A stretch of 64,000 bases of DNA from Phyllobacterium phragmitis (lineage in GTDB: Bacteria; Pseudomonadota; Alphaproteobacteria; Rhizobiales; Rhizobiaceae), in NCBI RefSeq assembly GCF_002980495.1, contig NZ_PVBR01000001.1:248001-312000 (forward strand). Direction: 5' to 3'. Made by a program: the position numbers and the translations under genes. Of this stretch, positions 34,930 through 43,476 are shown in pieces (the stretch's first letter is position 1; each line of letters opens with the position of its first letter). The notes under the pieces were generated by a model. That model did no database searches. It had not been told where the DNA came from and worked only from the letters and a program-made list of their open reading frames with translations.

Positions 34930-37575
34930 CTACCCCAGCGTCCGCTCGACGATATCCTTGACGTCGGCGGAAAGTTTCTCCGTGCCCGCGATTTGGGCAA
35001 GGGCGGCGCGCGCATGGTCGCGCCGCACCGGCTCGAGCGAACGCCAGGACCGGAGCGCGGTCAAAAGCCGTGCCGCGAGCTGCGGATTTTCCACATCGAT
35101 CTTCAGGATCGTATCGGCAAAGAAGCGGTAGGCCGCGCCGTCCGCCCGGTTGAAGCCGGTCTGGTTGGCGGTGGCGAAGGCGCCGATGAGTGCGCGGGCG
35201 CGATTGGGATTGTCGAGCGAGAAAAGCCTGTGGTGCATGAGCGCCTGCACCGTATCGAGTGTGGCAGCGCCGGGCCGGGTTGCCTGAACGATGAACCATT
35301 TGTCCATCACCAGCGGATCGCCGCCGAACCTCTCCTCGAACGCTGCAAGCGCCTGACCGGCACTTTCGCTATCGCCGAAGCGGTGGACAAGCACGCTGAG
35401 CGCCGCTGCCCGGTCCGTCATATTGTCCGCGGCGCGGTATTGCGCCTCAGCGCGTGAGGGACTTCCCTCCGCCACGCTCAGATAGTCGAGAAGACTGTTG
35501 CGCAACGCCCGGCGTCCAGCGCTTGCCGCATCGGGCGAAAAGGTCCCGTTATTTGCAAGCGCATCGTAAAGCGCTGCGAACGGCCTCGCATGAGCCCCGG
35601 CGATTGCCTTGATCAGCGCATCGCGGCTCGCCAGCACGGCATCCGGATCGATATTGTTGCCGATATCGCGGGCGATATCGCTTTCGCCGGGAAGTGTCAG
35701 GCAGAGTGCACGGAAGGCCGCATCGAGCCTTTCGTCGGCCGTGATCTCACCGACGAGGCCGACAATATCGGTATCGATGACCGGCGCCTTGCCGCCGCGC
35801 ACCCGTTTGACGCCTGCGATGAGCTTGGCCGTGAGAAGCTTGGTCAGCGCCTGCCAGCGCCCGATCGGATCGCTGTCGTTGAGCGCCAGGAACATCAGAT
35901 CGTCGCGCGGCAGTTCGCTTGCCAGCGTCACCGGTGCGGAGAAACCGCGCAGGAGCGAGGGAACCGGACGCTCCGTGACGCCGGTGAAGCGCACCGTCTC
36001 CTTGCGCTGGCGCAGATGGATGACGTCGGCGGCCACTTCCGCACCCGTCGCCGATGCCGGCGCGATCTCCTTGCCATCAGAACCGATGAGCCCGAATTTG
36101 ATCGGGATGTGCATCGGCTTCTTGCGGCTCTGGCCGGGCGTCGCCTTCAATGATTGCTCGAGCTCGATGGCGAAGGTCTTTTCCGCGGCATCGTAATCAT
36201 AGCTGACCGAGAGGTTCGGCGTGCCGGCCTGCTCGTACCACAGCGCGAACTGGCTCAGATTCTGTCCTGATGCATCCTCGAAAACCCTGACGAAATCCTC
36301 GATGGTCGCCGCTTCGCCGTCATGGCGCTCGAAATAGAGGTCCATCCCTTTGCGAAACAGCTCAGGCCCGAGAATGGTGCGGATCATGCGCACGACCTCC
36401 GAACCCTTCTCATAGACCGTCGCCGTATAGAAATTGTTGATCTCGCGATATCGGCGCGGGCGCACCGGATGGGCGAGCGGCCCGGCATCCTCGGGGAACT
36501 GGTGCGCCCTGAGCGTCTTCACCTCGGCGATGCGCTTGACCGCGCGCGAACGCTGATCCGCAGAGAATTCATGATCGCGGAAGACGGTCAGCCCTTCCTT
36601 CAGGCAGAGCTGGAACCAGTCGCGGCAAGTGATTCTGTTTCCTGTCCAATTGTGGAAATATTCATGCGCGATGACCGCCTCGATGCCCGCATAATCCGCA
36701 TCCGTCGCCGTCTCGGCATCAGCCAGCACATATTTGTCGTTGAAGACGTTGAGCCCCTTGTTCTCCATCGCGCCCATGTTGAAATCCGAGACGGCGACGA
36801 CATTGAACATTTCGAGATCATATTCGCGCCCGAAGACCTCTTCGTCCCATTTCATCGAGCGCTTGAGCGCGTCCATGGCATAGAGCGCGCGCGGTTCCTT
36901 GCCATGTTCGACATAGATGGCGAGATCGACCTTGCGGCCTGACCGGGTGGTGAAGCTGTCGCTGATATGCCCGAGCGAGCCGGCGACGAGCGCGAAGAGA
37001 TAGGAAGGCTTGGGATGCGGATCGTGCCAGACGGCAAAATGCCTGCCGTCAGCGAGATCGCCCGTTTCTTGCCGGTTGCCGTTGGAAAGCAGGACCGGCG
37101 CTTCGGCTTCCGAGGCCTCGATGCGCACCGTATAAATCGAAAGAATATCCGGACGGTCGAGGAAATAGGTAATGCGGCGAAACCCTTCCGCCTCGCATTG
37201 CGTGCAATAGACGCCGCTGGAACGGTAGAGCCCCATGAGCTGCCGGTTGGTCGTCGGATTGATCTCGGTGACGATCTCGACGGTGAAACGATCCTGCTCG
37301 GGCAGTTGCGTGATTTCCAGCCGTTCCGGCGTCGCCTGATAGCCATTGTCGCCGAGGGCTGCGCCGTTGACGGTGAGCGCGACCAGATTCAGGTCGTCGC
37401 CATCGAGAACCAGCGGCGCAGAGGCTTCCACGCCCTCCCGGCGCTCGATCGACAGGATCGCGCGCACGATCGTTCTTTCAGGATGGAGATCGAAGACCAG
37501 CGAGATCTGCGGGATCAAATAGTCCGTCGGACGATAATCCTCGAGGCGGAAAAGCTGGCCAGTATCCGTGCGCAT
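34930..37575 (-). CDS. pepN: Aminopeptidase N (M1 metallopeptidase)
   Basis: Cytosolic zinc aminopeptidase that finishes protein turnover. The substrate-binding GAMEN motif is at residues 268-272 and the zinc ligands are H304, H308 and E327 in HEYFHNW...KEGLTVF. The C-terminal region matches the bacterial PepN domain (RGFSAPVTLASELPRDDLMFLALNDSDPIGRWQ). The ATG at 37575 gives 881 residues, the normal size; the frame is open upstream to 37689 but lacks family similarity. It is divergent from the EamA transporter gene. Confidence 0.95.
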   Translation of the reverse strand: MRTDTGQLFRLEDYRPTDYLIPQISLVFDLHPERTIVRAILSIERREGVEASAPLVLDGDDLNLVALTVNGAALGDNGYQATPERLEITQLPEQDRFTVEIVTEINPTTNRQLMGLYRSSGVYCTQCEAEGFRRITYFLDRPDILSIYTVRIEASEAEAPVLLSNGNRQETGDLADGRHFAVWHDPHPKPSYLFALVAGSLGHISDSFTTRSGRKVDLAIYVEHGKEPRALYAMDALKRSMKWDEEVFGREYDLEMFNVVAVSDFNMGAMENKGLNVFNDKYVLADAETATDADYAGIEAVIAHEYFHNWTGNRITCRDWFQLCLKEGLTVFRDHEFSADQRSRAVKRIAEVKTLRAHQFPEDAGPLAHPVRPRRYREINNFYTATVYEKGSEVVRMIRTILGPELFRKGMDLYFERHDGEAATIEDFVRVFEDASGQNLSQFALWYEQAGTPNLSVSYDYDAAEKTFAIELEQSLKATPGQSRKKPMHIPIKFGLIGSDGKEIAPASATGAEVAADVIHLRQRKETVRFTGVTERPVPSLLRGFSAPVTLASELPRDDLMFLALNDSDPIGRWQALTKLLTAKLIAGVKRVRGGKAPVIDTDIVGLVGEITADERLDAAFRALCLTLPGESDIARDIGNNIDPDAVLASRDALIKAIAGAHARPFAALYDALANNGTFSPDAASAGRRALRNSLLDYLSVAEGSPSRAEAQYRAADNMTDRAAALSVLVHRFGDSESAGQALAAFEERFGGDPLVMDKWFIVQATRPGAATLDTVQALMHHRLFSLDNPNRARALIGAFATANQTGFNRADGAAYRFFADTILKIDVENPQLAARLLTALRSWRSLEPVRRDHARAALAQIAGTEKLSADVKDIVERTLG

Positions 37576-37767
37576 GTGTCGATTGGTTCCTGAGTGAGCG
37601 GCATTCCTCCATTTTCCTATCGCTCTTTGCCGGACCGCACAACAACGCCCAGCGACTTTCCCAGTCGATGCGCTGGATGAAAATCGCATTCATGCTCTGG
37701 CATTCCAGTCAAATGAGGCATATGGAAAGGTAGTCGCGCCCGAGGGGAAGGCGCGGCGCGTCGTAAA

Positions 37768-37810
37768 GCAAGCCTTGGGAAAACTGCGAAGCGGTTTTCC
37801 CAAGGCTTGC
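37768..37810. promoter_or_regulatory. Perfect 17-bp inverted repeat in front of the EamA gene
   Basis: GCAAGCCTTGGGAAAAC (37768-37784) and GTTTTCCCAAGGCTTGC (37794-37810) flank TGCGAAGCG, which can itself extend the stem to a GAA loop. It lies between divergent genes, 30 nt before the TTG start at 37841, and no T-tract follows. It could be an RNA stem-loop in the 5' leader, an operator, or a dispersed repeat. Confidence 0.7.
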
Positions 37811-37840
37811 GAATAAAGTTAAATCCTGGGGACAATTGCC

Positions 37841-38803
37841 TTGAACGCTCCCTCGCGTCCGGAGCCTTCCGAAATCCGTGCCGAACCCAAAGTCATGATG
37901 GGTATCGGTTTCAAGGTTGCATCCGTCTGCGTCTTCGTGGCCATGTCCAGCCTGCTTAAGGCTTCTGAAGGCATCCCTCTCGGCCAGCTCATCTTCTTCC
38001 GCTCGTTCTTCGCGATTTTCCCCGTCATCATTTATCTCACCTTCACGCATCAGCTCTCGGGCGTGTTCCACACCAAGGAGCGATTGAGTCATGTCTGGCG
38101 CGGGCTGATCGGCGTCTCCGCCATGAGCTTCAGCTTTTTTGCGCTGACCAGGCTTCCGCTGCCCGAGGCAATCGCCATCAACTATGCCTCGCCGCTCTTC
38201 GTCGTGGTGTTCAGCGCCATCCTGCTGCACGAAACGGTGCGCATCTACAGGTGGAGCGCGGTGGTGATCGGACTGGTCGGCGTGATGGTCATCCTGTGGC
38301 CGCGGCTGAGCGTTTTTTCCAGCGGCCAGCTTGGCATGGATGAGACGCTGGGAGCCCTGTCGGCGCTGACCGGCGCTGTTCTGAGCGCTATTGCCATGCT
38401 TCTCGTCCGCCGTCTCGTCCAGACGGAGCGCACCCCCACCATTGTCATCTATTTCTCGCTCACGTCGACCATCATAGGGCTTTTGACCCTGCCTTTCGGC
38501 TGGGTGATGCCGACGCCGGCGCAGGCCCTGATGCTGATCGGGGCGGGGTTCGCCGGCGGCATAGCGCAGATATTCCTGACGCAGTGCTACCGCTATGCGG
38601 AGATGTCGACCATCGCGCCTTTCGAATATACCTCGATGCTGCTCGGCCTCGCCATTGGTTATCTCGTCTTCGGCGATGTTCCGACAATGCAGATGATCAT
38701 CGGCGGCACCGTCGTCATCGGCGCCGGCATTTTCATCATCTACCGCGAACATCGGCTTGTCGTCGCCGAGCGCAACCGCCGAGCCCTGGCGCTGAGGGAT
38801 TAG
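37841..38803 (+). CDS. DMT-superfamily (EamA) transporter
   Basis: A 320-residue inner-membrane permease with about ten hydrophobic segments in two EamA repeats (first ending near residue 160, second near 305). The typical FRSFFAIFPVIIYL, PLPEAIAINYASPLFVVVFSAILLHETVR and APFEYTSMLLGLAIGYLVFGDVPT motifs are present. The start is a TTG (37841) or possibly the ATG at 37895. The substrate is unknown; relatives export metabolites such as amino acids or S-adenosylmethionine. Confidence 0.9.
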   Translation: MNAPSRPEPSEIRAEPKVMMGIGFKVASVCVFVAMSSLLKASEGIPLGQLIFFRSFFAIFPVIIYLTFTHQLSGVFHTKERLSHVWRGLIGVSAMSFSFFALTRLPLPEAIAINYASPLFVVVFSAILLHETVRIYRWSAVVIGLVGVMVILWPRLSVFSSGQLGMDETLGALSALTGAVLSAIAMLLVRRLVQTERTPTIVIYFSLTSTIIGLLTLPFGWVMPTPAQALMLIGAGFAGGIAQIFLTQCYRYAEMSTIAPFEYTSMLLGLAIGYLVFGDVPTMQMIIGGTVVIGAGIFIIYREHRLVVAERNRRALALRD

Positions 38804-38839
38804 TCTTGGGAGCGGTTTAGAAAAGCTGGCGCGGTGATA

Positions 38840-38887
38840 CCCCCCTCTGCCCGCCCTTCGACAAGCTCAGGAGGGCAGAGGGGGGGT
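38840..38887. repeat. Short type A palindrome
   Basis: A minimal form with only outer arms CCCCCCTCTGCC / GGCAGAGGGGGG around a CCCTTCGACAAGCTCAGGAG core. It lies between convergent transporter genes and could terminate transcription of both. Confidence 0.75.
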
Positions 38888-38920
38888 ATGATGAAGCGCC
38901 CCGCCCATCCGGTTGAATAA

Positions 38921-40174
38921 TCAATCCTGAGCCGGCGTTGTGTCGCTGCGCGGATCGAACTGCAGCGTTTCCGGCGTGTGCTGCTTTTCCGGGCTGTGGA
39001 ACTGGAATTCCGTCTTCTGGTCAACCACGATCGAGATGCTGCGCCGCTGGATGCGCCACAAGGCGTGTGCACCATAGGCGATATAGCAGACCGCCATGGT
39101 GATGAAGAGGCCCGAAGGGCCGACGGCGTCCATCAACCGTCCGGCGACCTGCGGTCCCGTCATGCTGCCGATGCCGTAAACGATCAGGAGACCACTCGAT
39201 ACTTCCACGAATTCGCTCGCATCGGCCGAATCATTGGCATGGGCGACGTTCAGGCTGTAGATCGGGTAGAGGACCGATCCGAACAGGAACATGAGGAGGT
39301 AGATCGTCCATCCCGGCCCCGGATATATCACGACCATCGCCAGCGACAGCACAAGGCCGATGATGCCCGCCACCACCATCACATAGCGCCGGTCGACGAG
39401 ATCCGAGGCACGGCCGAGCGGATACTGGAATATCGCGCCGCCGATCATGGCGGCGGCGAGCATCGTCGCGATGCCGAGCGTGGAAAGCCCGATCTGTTCG
39501 CCATAGATGGCGGCGAGGAAATTCCACGAACCCGCGATGATCCCGGCGATCAGCGAACCGACCACGGCGGCCGGCGAACGGCGGTAAAGCCCCTTGAGGT
39601 CGAGCGAAACCTGAGTCAGCGGCTTGGGCGACTGCGCGTTGGAAAGTGCGGTCGGGATGAGCGCGCTCGCATAGATGAGCGCGCATATGATGAACAGGGT
39701 CTGCGTGGCCGGATTGCCGAAGGGCAGGATATATTGCCCGATGAGCAGCCCGACCATCGAGACGATCATATAGATCGAAAACACCATGCCGCGCGTGTCG
39801 TTGGTGACGCGCTCGTTCAGCCAGCTTTCGACGATCATGTAGCCGCCGGCGAGCGAAAAGCCGGCGATCGCACGGAACATCATCCAGGCGACCGGCTGCG
39901 TCACCAGTGAATGCAGCAGCAGCGACATGCTGAGCAATGTCAGGAGCACCGAGAAGACCCTGACATGGCCGACGCGCCGGACCAGCCGGGGAATGATGAG
40001 GCAGCCTGCGGTGAAGGCCAGCGCATAGGTGGTGCCGATCCAGCCGATGGTCGTCGGCGTCCAGCCTTCGAGGCCGGCGCGCAGCGGTATGAGAATGCCG
40101 GCAAGCCCGCCGGCCACCAGCATGAGAAACGTGCTGAACAGCAGCGCGGCGATCGACAGGAGATAGCCAGCCAT
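38921..40174 (-). CDS. MFS transporter (YcaD-like)
   Basis: A 417-residue major facilitator with about 12 membrane segments. It has the loop 2-3 and 8-9 type motifs (RLVRRVGHVRVF; GRASDLVDRRYVM) and the conserved MIVESWLNERVTNDTRGMVFSIYMIVS segment typical of the YcaD subgroup. GAGGA lies 5 nt before the ATG. The substrate is not known. The polar tail (about 50 residues) is probably cytoplasmic. Confidence 0.9.
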   Translation of the reverse strand: MAGYLLSIAALLFSTFLMLVAGGLAGILIPLRAGLEGWTPTTIGWIGTTYALAFTAGCLIIPRLVRRVGHVRVFSVLLTLLSMSLLLHSLVTQPVAWMMFRAIAGFSLAGGYMIVESWLNERVTNDTRGMVFSIYMIVSMVGLLIGQYILPFGNPATQTLFIICALIYASALIPTALSNAQSPKPLTQVSLDLKGLYRRSPAAVVGSLIAGIIAGSWNFLAAIYGEQIGLSTLGIATMLAAAMIGGAIFQYPLGRASDLVDRRYVMVVAGIIGLVLSLAMVVIYPGPGWTIYLLMFLFGSVLYPIYSLNVAHANDSADASEFVEVSSGLLIVYGIGSMTGPQVAGRLMDAVGPSGLFITMAVCYIAYGAHALWRIQRRSISIVVDQKTEFQFHSPEKQHTPETLQFDPRSDTTPAQD

Positions 40175-40308
40175 GGGAGTCCTCTAAATATTGAGGAGGG
40201 ACGATAGAGGACGAAATCACCGGCCGAGCGAGAGATTGCGACGCGGCCAGAGATGTTTGCGGCACCATTTTCGGCGGTTTTACGGCAACTCGTGCCGAAT
40301 ACCCCGAT

Positions 40309-41199
40309 TTATTGCCCGAATTCCCTGAGTTTCATCTTTACCGCAAGAAAATCCCGCCAGGCGAAACGCTTTTGCGCCGGGCTCCGGAGCAGGTAGGCCG
40401 GATGCAGCGTCGGCATCACCGGGATCACCTTGCCCGATGGCGTCGTATGCGTCTTCCAATTGCCGCGCAGCCGCAAAATGCCGGCCTCGGCGCCGGTCAG
40501 CGCCTTGGCGGCCGGGCCGCCGAGCGTCACCAGAACTTTCGGATCGGCAAGCTCGATCTGGCGTTCGATGAACGGACGGCAGAGCTCCGTTTCGAGCGGC
40601 GTCGGCGTCCGGTTGCCGGGCGGACGCCAGGGGATGGTATTGGCGATGTAGACGTTCGGCCGCTCCAGCCCGATTGCGGTAAGCATCCGGTTCAAAAGCT
40701 GGCCGGAACGCCCGACGAAGGGGAGGCCCTCCATATCCTCGTCTCGCCCCGGCGCTTCGCCGATGAACATGATGTCGGACGAGGGATCGCCATCGGAAAA
40801 GCACATGTTCTTGGCCGTGAATTTCAGATTGCAGCCGTCGAAAGCCGAAAGGCGTTCCCGCAGCTCTTCGAGGGAGGCGGCCGTGCTGGCGGCTTCGCGG
40901 GCAATCGCCACCTGCGCCTCGTCGGGCACAACCGATCGCGGCGTGGCGGGGGCAGGGGCTGTAGGTCGGGAAGCCTGGGCAGGCGCGGGCGAAGGCGACA
41001 CGGAGGAATTGTCTGATGCGGCTGGCTGGTGCGCCGCCTGCTGCTGTCCGCTATCCGGGCCTGCCTGGGAAGCCGCTTTCGGCCTTGCAGCTTCGACAAA
41101 ACGGTCGATCGTATCATCGGATACAGGGCTATCCACGCCCGCCTCCGCATAAAAGCGGATCAGCCCTTCCACATCCATCGGTTTCTGCTGCTTTCCCAT
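40309..41199 (-). CDS. Family-4-like uracil-DNA glycosylase, atypical Fe-S site
   Basis: Removes uracil from DNA. The motifs FIGEAPGRDEDMEGLPFVGRSG (about 145-166), YIANTIPWRPPGNRTP and the late MPTLHPAYLL match family 4/5-type enzymes. The N-terminal 110 residues include a long Pro/Ala/Ser linker that is unusual. Family 4 normally has four Fe-S Cys. Here the first is Phe (F120) and the third is Trp (W191), while C123 and C207 remain. It may therefore lack a cluster, as in some alphaproteobacterial variants. ATG 41199 is used; 41217 is an alternative. Confidence 0.88.
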   Translation of the reverse strand: MGKQQKPMDVEGLIRFYAEAGVDSPVSDDTIDRFVEAARPKAASQAGPDSGQQQAAHQPAASDNSSVSPSPAPAQASRPTAPAPATPRSVVPDEAQVAIAREAASTAASLEELRERLSAFDGCNLKFTAKNMCFSDGDPSSDIMFIGEAPGRDEDMEGLPFVGRSGQLLNRMLTAIGLERPNVYIANTIPWRPPGNRTPTPLETELCRPFIERQIELADPKVLVTLGGPAAKALTGAEAGILRLRGNWKTHTTPSGKVIPVMPTLHPAYLLRSPAQKRFAWRDFLAVKMKLREFGQ

Positions 41200-41222
41200 G
41201 GCGAACGACATCTCCATTAGAG

Positions 41223-41262
41223 CATGATCCCGAAAAGTTGCAGACTTCCAGGTAAGATCATG
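41223..41262. repeat. Degenerate CATGATC/GATCATG dispersed repeat
   Basis: CATGATC (41223-41229) and GATCATG (41256-41262) flank CCGAAAAGTTG...; the sequence resembles the small dispersed AGAGCATGATCCCGAAAAG element I associate with Rhizobiales genomes. It is outside the coding genes. Confidence 0.5.
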
Positions 41263-41354
41263 GGGCTAATGAGAGTGAGGTGGCAAATTGCGCCGTACAA
41301 TGCAAGGGGCGGGGCGAGAGCCGGGCAGTGCAGGACCGAAAATCCGCCTCAATG

Positions 41355-41370
41355 TTGACGTTTACGTCAA
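41355..41370. promoter_or_regulatory. LiuR-like palindrome upstream of ETF-QO
   Basis: TTGACGTTTACGTCAA has 6-bp arms around TTTA. It closely resembles the operator described for LiuR, the MerR-type regulator of leucine/isovalerate degradation, whose regulon often includes electron-transfer flavoprotein genes. It lies 138 nt before the ETF-QO start. No LiuR gene is in the window. Confidence 0.55.
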
Positions 41371-41507
41371 GGTAAAATATCAAATGGACCGATGTCGTAT
41401 TGACCCGGACAATTGGCCGCATATGACCCGATGCCCAACTCTGTAACAGGATAGGCTAACGCTGTCACGAAAGACGGTTGCGGGAACAGGCCGTCACGGA
41501 GGAATAA

Positions 41508-43205
41508 ATGAGCGAGGCGAACGAGCTTCCGGAACGCGAGAGCCCAGAGAGCGAAAGCCCAGAGCGCGAGAGCATGGAATTCGACGTGGTCATCGTCGGA
41601 GCCGGACCTGCGGGGCTGTCGGCGGCGATCCGTCTCAAGCAGATCAATCCGGATCTTTCGGTCGTGGTCCTGGAGAAGGGCGGCGAAGTCGGCGCGCACA
41701 TCCTTTCCGGCGCCGTTATCGATCCGATCGGGATAGACAGGCTCATTCCCGATTGGCGCGAGGACAGCGACCATCCGTTCAAGACGCCCGTCAAGGACGA
41801 TCATTTCCTGGTGCTGGGCCCCGCCGGATCGGTGCGCCTGCCGAATTTCCTCATGCCGCCCTTGATGAACAATCACGGCAATTACATCGTCTCGCTCGGC
41901 AATGTCTGCCGCTGGCTTGCAACGAAAGCCGAAGCGCTCGGCGTCGAAATCTATCCGGGCTTTGCCGCAACCGAAGTGCTCTATGACGACAAGGGCGCGG
42001 TGGTCGGCGTCGCCACCGGCGACATGGGCGTGGAGAAGAACGGCGAACCCGGCCCCGCCTACACGCGCGGCATGGCGCTGCTGGGCAAATATGTGCTGAT
42101 CGGCGAAGGCGTGCGCGGTTCGCTCGCCAAGCAGTTGATCGCCAAATTCAAGCTCGACGAGGGCAAGGAGCCGGCGAAATTCGGCATCGGGCTGAAGGAG
42201 CTCTGGCAGGTCGATCCCGCGAAGCACAAGGCCGGGCTGGTGCAGCACTCCTTCGGCTGGCCGCTCGACATGAAGACGGGCGGCGGTTCGTTCCTCTATC
42301 ATCTCGAGGACAATCTCGTGGCCGTCGGCTTCGTCGTCCATCTGAACTACAAGAACCCTTATCTCTCGCCCTTCGAGGAATTCCAGCGCTTCAAGACGCA
42401 TCCGGCGATCCGCGGCACGTTCGAGGGCGGCAAGCGGCTTTCCTACGGCGCGCGCGCCATTACCGAAGGCGGCTGGCAATCAGTGCCGAAACTCTCCTTT
42501 CCGGGCGGCGCGCTGCTTGGCTGCTCGGCGGGCTTCGTCAACGTGCCCCGCATCAAGGGTAGCCACAATGCGATGCTGTCGGGAATGCTGGCGGCCGAGC
42601 ATGTCGCCGAGGCGATCGCCGCCGGCCGCGCCCATGACGAGGTTTCGGCCTATGAGGACGCATGGCGCGGCAGCGAGATCGGCACCGATTTGAAGAGGGT
42701 GCGCAACGTCAAGCCGCTCTGGTCGAAGCTCGGCACCATTCTCGGTGTCTCGCTCGGCGGCCTCGACATGTGGATCAACACACTGACCGGCGGATGGTCG
42801 CCCTTCGGCACGCTGAAGCACGGCAAGCCCGATTACAAGACATTGGAACCGGCGGCCGAGGCGCAAAAGATCGATTATCCCAAGCCCGATGGCGTCCTGA
42901 CCTTCGATCGTCTGTCCTCGGTCTTCCTCTCCAACACCAACCATGAAGAGGACCAGCCGGTCCATCTTCAGGTCCGCGATATGGAACTTCAAAGGACGTC
43001 GGAGCTCGATGTCTATGCCGGCCCGTCGCAGCGCTATTGCCCGGCCGGCGTCTATGAGTGGGTGAAGCAGGATGGCAAGGATGTCTTTGTCATCAACGGG
43101 CAGAACTGCGTCCACTGCAAGACCTGCGATATCAAGGACCCCAACCAGAACATCAACTGGGTCCCGCCACAAGGCGGCGAGGGGCCGGTTTACGTCGATA
43201 TGTAG
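41508..43205 (+). CDS. Electron transfer flavoprotein-ubiquinone oxidoreductase
   Basis: Takes electrons from ETF (fed by acyl-CoA dehydrogenases such as isovaleryl-CoA dehydrogenase) to ubiquinone at the inner membrane. FAD-binding DVVIVGAGPAGLSAAI begins near residue 26. The C-terminal 4Fe-4S domain has C511, C534, C537 and C540 (NGQNCVHCKTCDIKDP). Length is 565. The N-terminus has an odd acidic repeat (ERESPESESPERES, residues 10-23) that is not part of the fold. GGAGGAATAA precedes the ATG. Confidence 0.95.
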   Translation: MSEANELPERESPESESPERESMEFDVVIVGAGPAGLSAAIRLKQINPDLSVVVLEKGGEVGAHILSGAVIDPIGIDRLIPDWREDSDHPFKTPVKDDHFLVLGPAGSVRLPNFLMPPLMNNHGNYIVSLGNVCRWLATKAEALGVEIYPGFAATEVLYDDKGAVVGVATGDMGVEKNGEPGPAYTRGMALLGKYVLIGEGVRGSLAKQLIAKFKLDEGKEPAKFGIGLKELWQVDPAKHKAGLVQHSFGWPLDMKTGGGSFLYHLEDNLVAVGFVVHLNYKNPYLSPFEEFQRFKTHPAIRGTFEGGKRLSYGARAITEGGWQSVPKLSFPGGALLGCSAGFVNVPRIKGSHNAMLSGMLAAEHVAEAIAAGRAHDEVSAYEDAWRGSEIGTDLKRVRNVKPLWSKLGTILGVSLGGLDMWINTLTGGWSPFGTLKHGKPDYKTLEPAAEAQKIDYPKPDGVLTFDRLSSVFLSNTNHEEDQPVHLQVRDMELQRTSELDVYAGPSQRYCPAGVYEWVKQDGKDVFVINGQNCVHCKTCDIKDPNQNINWVPPQGGEGPVYVDM

Positions 43206-43283
43206 GCTGCAAGGGCTAACGCTTATGGTGTTATAGCCTCCCTTGCTGGTTCGCTTTACCGAGATGCGGCACCACCACCTCTC

Positions 43284-43450
43284 TCCCTTCTCCCCTTGTG
43301 GGAGAAGGTGGCCGAGCGTAAGCGAGGTCGGATGAGGGGTCGATGCCGCGCATATCCACTCGCCGCGCCGCCATCGAGGCGGCTTGCTCGCCACCCCTCA
43401 TCCGCCTTCACTTCGTTCAGGCACCTTCTCCCACAAGGGGAGAAGGAAGG
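43284..43450. repeat. RIME-like palindromic repeat, type B copy 3 (inside-out)
   Basis: The same units as at 4929 and 9114, but in reversed arrangement: the CTTCTCCCC...GAGAAGG hairpins are outermost and the GATGAGGGG / CCCCTCATCC arms face inwards around the spacer. The copy lies between convergent genes. Confidence 0.8.
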
Positions 43451-43476
43451 AATGGCAAACGCTCTCGCCCCACCCC

